Below, one piece after another: positions 61,151 to 64,000 of a DNA stretch of 64,000 nt. The stretch's first letter is position 1. Each line of letters opens with the position of its first letter. The stretch spans positions 2,895,501 to 2,959,500 of the forward strand of contig NZ_CP026121.1 in NCBI RefSeq assembly GCF_003330845.1, in the 5' to 3' direction. The notes beneath the pieces are model-generated. The model saw only the letters and a list, made by a program, of their open reading frames with translations. It made no database searches and was not told where the DNA came from. The stretch comes from Streptomyces sp. Go-475. GTDB taxonomy: Bacteria; Actinomycetota; Actinomycetes; Streptomycetales; Streptomycetaceae. The translations under genes were made by a program, and so were the position numbers.

Positions 61151-62403
61151 GGCGTGGCCACGCTGCCCGGTTCGTCGTAGTGCACCGTGAGCGGGAGCCG
61201 GGCCGGTTCCGTCGTCGTCCGTGCGCGGGGGGCCCGCAGGCGCAGCTTGCGGTAGAGCAGTGCGCGCATCTTGCGGGAGAACTGGCCCGGTTCCGAGGAG
61301 ATACGGGCCGCGACCCGCTCGTAGCGCTGGGAACGCCAGGCCGCCGAGGCCCGTTTGAGCTGGGCGCGCAGCGAACGGTTCTCGCGCAGGCGCGGCGCGA
61401 AGGACATCAGCTCGGCCAGCGGCGAGCCCGGGTCGACCTCGGCGTCGGCCCGTCCCGCCATGAGGACGGGTACGCCGGTCATCGCGCCGTACAGCGACAC
61501 CGAACCGTGGTCGCCCACGATGTAGTCGGCGGCGACGACCGCCCCGGTCCAGTCACCGTACGGGCTGACCAGGGTCAGGCCCGAGCGGGCCAGCCCGGCG
61601 AGCCAGGCGCGGACCTGCCAGTCGCCGTGTGCGTTCCACACGTGCGGGTGCAGCAGGGCGACGACGCGGAACTCCTCCCGTGGCAGCTCTCCGACCAGTC
61701 GCTCCAGTACCTCCCACCCCTGTCCCAGGAGCGAGTCCGGGCCCCAGGTGGAGCAGACCAGGACCAGCCGCTGCCCCGCCTTCGCGCCCAGGGCGTCCCG
61801 GTACAGCGCCCGGGACGGCAGGCTGGCGGCGATGCGGTCGAAGCAGGGGTCGCCCACCACCTCCGCTGCGGGCAGGGCCTCGGGACACTCACGCCCGAGC
61901 CTGGTCAGCTCCTCGTGATGGGCGAGGACGATCACCTCGGGCACCACAGCGCCGTCCCGAACGAGACGCTGCCTGCTCAGTCCGTACACCCCGCGCTGCG
62001 CCGCCGGACGGCCGGGGCGCCCGGCGGGGGTGATCTTGTTGTGTCCTGCCCCGTGCGGCAGCACGATCACAGGACTCTGCAGTTCGTGGAGGCTGCCGTG
62101 GCTGGCGGCCAGCGCCAGGTCGAAGCCGGTCTGCACGGCCTGGCTCCATGGCATCACCAGGCCGCCCAGCTGTTCCAGGAACTCGGACACGCCGTTGCCG
62201 AACACGTCGGGTGCCTGGGTGAAGATCGTCTGCACCCTGATGTCGCCTTCCAGCAGGCGTATCGCGTCGAGCAGCCGCTGCCCGGATATCACCGTGTGCA
62301 CCACGACCAGGACCCGCCTGCGGGTCCGTCGGGTGGCCCAGCGCTCGACGTCCAGCCGCACCGGCACGTGACGCCAGTGGGGTTCGGGCACTGTCACACT
62401 CAT
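61147..62403 (-). CDS. Glycosyltransferase-like / CDP-glycerol transferase-like protein
   Basis: A 418-aa protein, ATG 62403 after GGGGGACA. The overall plan is GT-B-like. The N-terminal half has RRVLVVVHTVISGQRLLDAI and HGAGHNKITPAG. The C-terminal half has VLVCSTWGPDSLLGQGW, VVALLHPHVWNAHGDWQ and DYIVGDHGSVSLYGAMTGVP, where a GDHGS loop could bind a nucleotide sugar or polyol. This resembles the CDP-glycerol glycerophosphotransferase / UDP-GlcNAc 2-epimerase-like fold. There is no membrane helix; the extreme C-terminus is basic. It heads a two-gene operon of unknown role. Confidence 0.65.
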   Translation of the reverse strand: MSVTVPEPHWRHVPVRLDVERWATRRTRRRVLVVVHTVISGQRLLDAIRLLEGDIRVQTIFTQAPDVFGNGVSEFLEQLGGLVMPWSQAVQTGFDLALAASHGSLHELQSPVIVLPHGAGHNKITPAGRPGRPAAQRGVYGLSRQRLVRDGAVVPEVIVLAHHEELTRLGRECPEALPAAEVVGDPCFDRIAASLPSRALYRDALGAKAGQRLVLVCSTWGPDSLLGQGWEVLERLVGELPREEFRVVALLHPHVWNAHGDWQVRAWLAGLARSGLTLVSPYGDWTGAVVAADYIVGDHGSVSLYGAMTGVPVLMAGRADAEVDPGSPLAELMSFAPRLRENRSLRAQLKRASAAWRSQRYERVAARISSEPGQFSRKMRALLYRKLRLRAPRARTTTEPARLPLTVHYDEPGSVATP

Positions 62404-62497
62404 CGTTGTTGTCCCCCGGATTCTCGTGCATGCCTTCACGACCGCGGCCCCGCGCGATCGATGACAGAGGCGTGCCCCGGGGGCTGGATGCTCGGCT

Positions 62498-62512
62498 TGC
62501 AGGAATCCTGCA
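62498..62512. promoter_or_regulatory. 15-bp palindrome upstream of the reverse operon
   Basis: TGCAGGA-A-TCCTGCA, perfect, in the 267-base divergent region between the glycosyltransferase-like gene and the SARP gene. Possible operator for either. Confidence 0.55.
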
Positions 62513-62670
62513 CTCCTGTGGACCCATGCTGTGCACCGGTTCCGTGCGCCCCATCGCGCTCCAGTGCGCCCCTGTCTCCCCCGGGGCACCCCGCAGAACA
62601 GTGGATCGGGTGCCGCACACACAGGCGGGAACTGCCGACACGGCAGGAAGAAGCACACCCGGCGGGGGTG

Positions 62671-64000
62671 ATGGTGGAACTTCTTGCTCTGGGACCTCTC
62701 GAACTGTGGCAGGGTCCGCAGCAGTACGAGCTGGGATCCGTGAAGGAGCGCTGCCTGCTGGCGGCGTTGGTGCACGCCCGGGGCGAGCCGGTCTCCGTGG
62801 ACACGCTGATGGACCGGGTGTGGAACGGCGATCCGCCGCCCACCGCCACGGAGACCCTGCACAGTTACCTCTCCCGGCTGCGCAGCCGATTACGCAGGAC
62901 CGTGGGCGACGACCTGGCCCAGGTGGTCCGCCCGTCACCCCGGCTGTACCAGCTGCGGGCCGACCCTGAGGACATCGACCTGCTGCGCTTCCAGCGGCTG
63001 CGGACGGACGCGGCGGCCGCGGCGGCGCGGGGTGACCAGGAGCTGGCGATCGGGCTGCTGCGCACCGCCGAGGCACTGTGGCGCGGCGAGCCGCTGACCG
63101 AGTTCGCGGGCAACGCCTGGGCGCTGTCGGCGCGGGCCCGGCTGACCGAGGAGCACCGCCGGGTCCGCGAGGAGCGGATCGCCCTGGAACTGGAGTTGGG
63201 CCGGCACGCGGACCTCGTCGGCGAGCTTCAGGAGCTCGCGTCGCAGAACCCCTTCGCCCAGCAGGTGGTCGGCTCGCTGATGCTGGCGCTGTACCGCTCC
63301 GGGCGCCACGACGAGGCGCTCGCCGTCTTCCGGCACACCCGCGAGAAGCTGCACGAGAGCCAGGGCATCGAGCCGGGCGCGGAGCTCCAGGAACTCCACC
63401 TCCGCATGCTCGAACAGGACCACACCCTGCTGAACACCCGGCCCGCCCCCGTCACGGCGCCACCCCGGCCACAGCCACAGCCGCAGCCGCAGCCGCAGCC
63501 GCAGCCGCGCAACTGCCTGCCCCGGGACACACGGGACTTCACCGGCCGGGCCGCCGAACTGCGCATCCTGCTCGACACCTCGGACGCCGACGACAGCGCG
63601 GTGAACGCCCTGCCGGTCACGGTCGTCCACGGCATGCCGGGCATCGGCAAGACGGCGCTGGCCGTGCACGCGGGGCACCTCCTGGGCCCGTCGTATCCGG
63701 ACGGCCGGTTCTACGTGGACCTGCGGGGGTACAGCAGCGAGCGGCCGCTCGACCCGGCGGAGGCACTGGCCGTCCTGCTGCACTCGGCGGGCTGGTCCGG
63801 TGAGCTGCCGGCCACTGCGGCCGAGCGGGCGGCGAGGTGGCGGGAGTGGATGGCGCGGCACCGCGCGCTCGTGGTGCTCGACAACGCCCGGGACGCCGGC
63901 CAGGTCGAGCCCCTGCTGCCGGGGAACCCGGCCTGCCGTGCCATCGTGACCACCCGGAGCCGGCTGGCCCGTCTCGAGGGCGCCTCGTCCCTGCGGGTGG
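62671..64000 (+). CDS. AfsR-type SARP regulator with NB-ARC domain (partial)
   Basis: The first 443 codons of a large regulator, cut by the window end. ATG 62671 (MVELLALGPLELW) follows GGCGGGGG; GTG 62668 and 62674 are alternatives. The OmpR-type winged helix (about residues 1-90, TLMDRVWNGDPPPTATETLH) and the BTAD domain (about 95-250) form the SARP head. A linker of (Pro-Gln) repeats follows (six 6-bp units at 63472-63507), then the NB-ARC domain with P-loop GMPGIGKTA (about 325) and LVVLDNARDA. A TPR region is expected beyond the window. Full-length AfsR relatives activate secondary metabolism or differentiation genes. Confidence 0.92.
   Translation, partial: MVELLALGPLELWQGPQQYELGSVKERCLLAALVHARGEPVSVDTLMDRVWNGDPPPTATETLHSYLSRLRSRLRRTVGDDLAQVVRPSPRLYQLRADPEDIDLLRFQRLRTDAAAAAARGDQELAIGLLRTAEALWRGEPLTEFAGNAWALSARARLTEEHRRVREERIALELELGRHADLVGELQELASQNPFAQQVVGSLMLALYRSGRHDEALAVFRHTREKLHESQGIEPGAELQELHLRMLEQDHTLLNTRPAPVTAPPRPQPQPQPQPQPQPRNCLPRDTRDFTGRAAELRILLDTSDADDSAVNALPVTVVHGMPGIGKTALAVHAGHLLGPSYPDGRFYVDLRGYSSERPLDPAEALAVLLHSAGWSGELPATAAERAARWREWMARHRALVVLDNARDAGQVEPLLPGNPACRAIVTTRSRLARLEGASSLRV

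Noticed and set aside
60537-61190. + strand ORF with VAEVKA repeats
   Set aside because: Made by the minisatellite read on the other strand. The reverse gene has a coupled ATGA start and a domain-like body; this frame has neither.
56462-64000. Integrative element inserted at tRNA-Arg
   Set aside because: No integrase, excisionase, replication or transfer gene and no duplicated tRNA end inside the window.

Overview
The window is typical Streptomyces chromosome: very G+C-rich, third codon positions almost always G or C, frequent GTG starts, ATGA/GTGA-coupled genes, and core actinobacterial genes in an order that (from memory, not searched) matches the S. coelicolor chromosome core: asd, pepN, malQ, the csn chitosan locus, a PknG locus, ssbB and the dynamin pair. 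No phage, plasmid, insertion sequence, CRISPR array or secondary-metabolite core gene is visible.

Layout. 0.2-9 kb: secreted subtilisin-like protease, an ECF sigma factor with a membrane partner carrying pentapeptide repeats, asd, a DUF1203 protein, and an MFS exporter divergent from a LysR regulator. 9-16 kb: pepN, a DMT exporter divergent from a MarR regulator over a 28-bp palindrome, and an FAD monooxygenase divergent from a TetR regulator over an unusual run of about 13 palindromic units. 16-25 kb: malQ with a small coupled upstream gene, a secreted GH84-type hexosaminidase, a PadR-ABC-FtsX operon and an HNH endonuclease. 25-30.5 kb: MscS channel, then csnR-csnH-csnK. The csnEFG transporter is missing and only a scar of a permease C-terminus remains.

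30.7-41.5 kb is the most coherent system. It holds a four-helix membrane protein (GlnX-like), an amino-acid binding protein (GlnH-like), a coiled-coil protein and PknG, followed by a PP2C phosphatase, a VWA protein and an FHA protein. This looks like sensing, kinase, phosphatase and phospho-reader in one run. The PP2C and FHA genes each carry an apparent one-base insertion in a homopolymer.

41.5-52.6 kb: a PCMT-like methyltransferase, truncated hemoglobin, thioesterase, EttA, Lrp/AsnC regulator, DMT transporter, lipoprotein, DUF899 protein, an LAETG-anchored thioester-domain surface protein, SsbB, and an ArsR-type regulator facing a tiny ORF over two palindromic operators. 52.6-56.6 kb: the dynamin-like pair DynB/DynA and tRNA-Arg(UCU) with a strong terminator. 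56.9-64 kb: a more accessory stretch with an unknown protein, a DinB protein, a STAND/NB-ARC-TPR ATPase with an N-terminal RHIM-like (amyloid-type) motif, a two-gene reverse operon of unknown role, and an AfsR-type SARP regulator cut off by the window end.

Recurring themes are short tandem repeats with unit lengths divisible by three (15, 18 and 21 bp), divergent regulator-target pairs with clear palindromes, and likely leaderless regulator genes.
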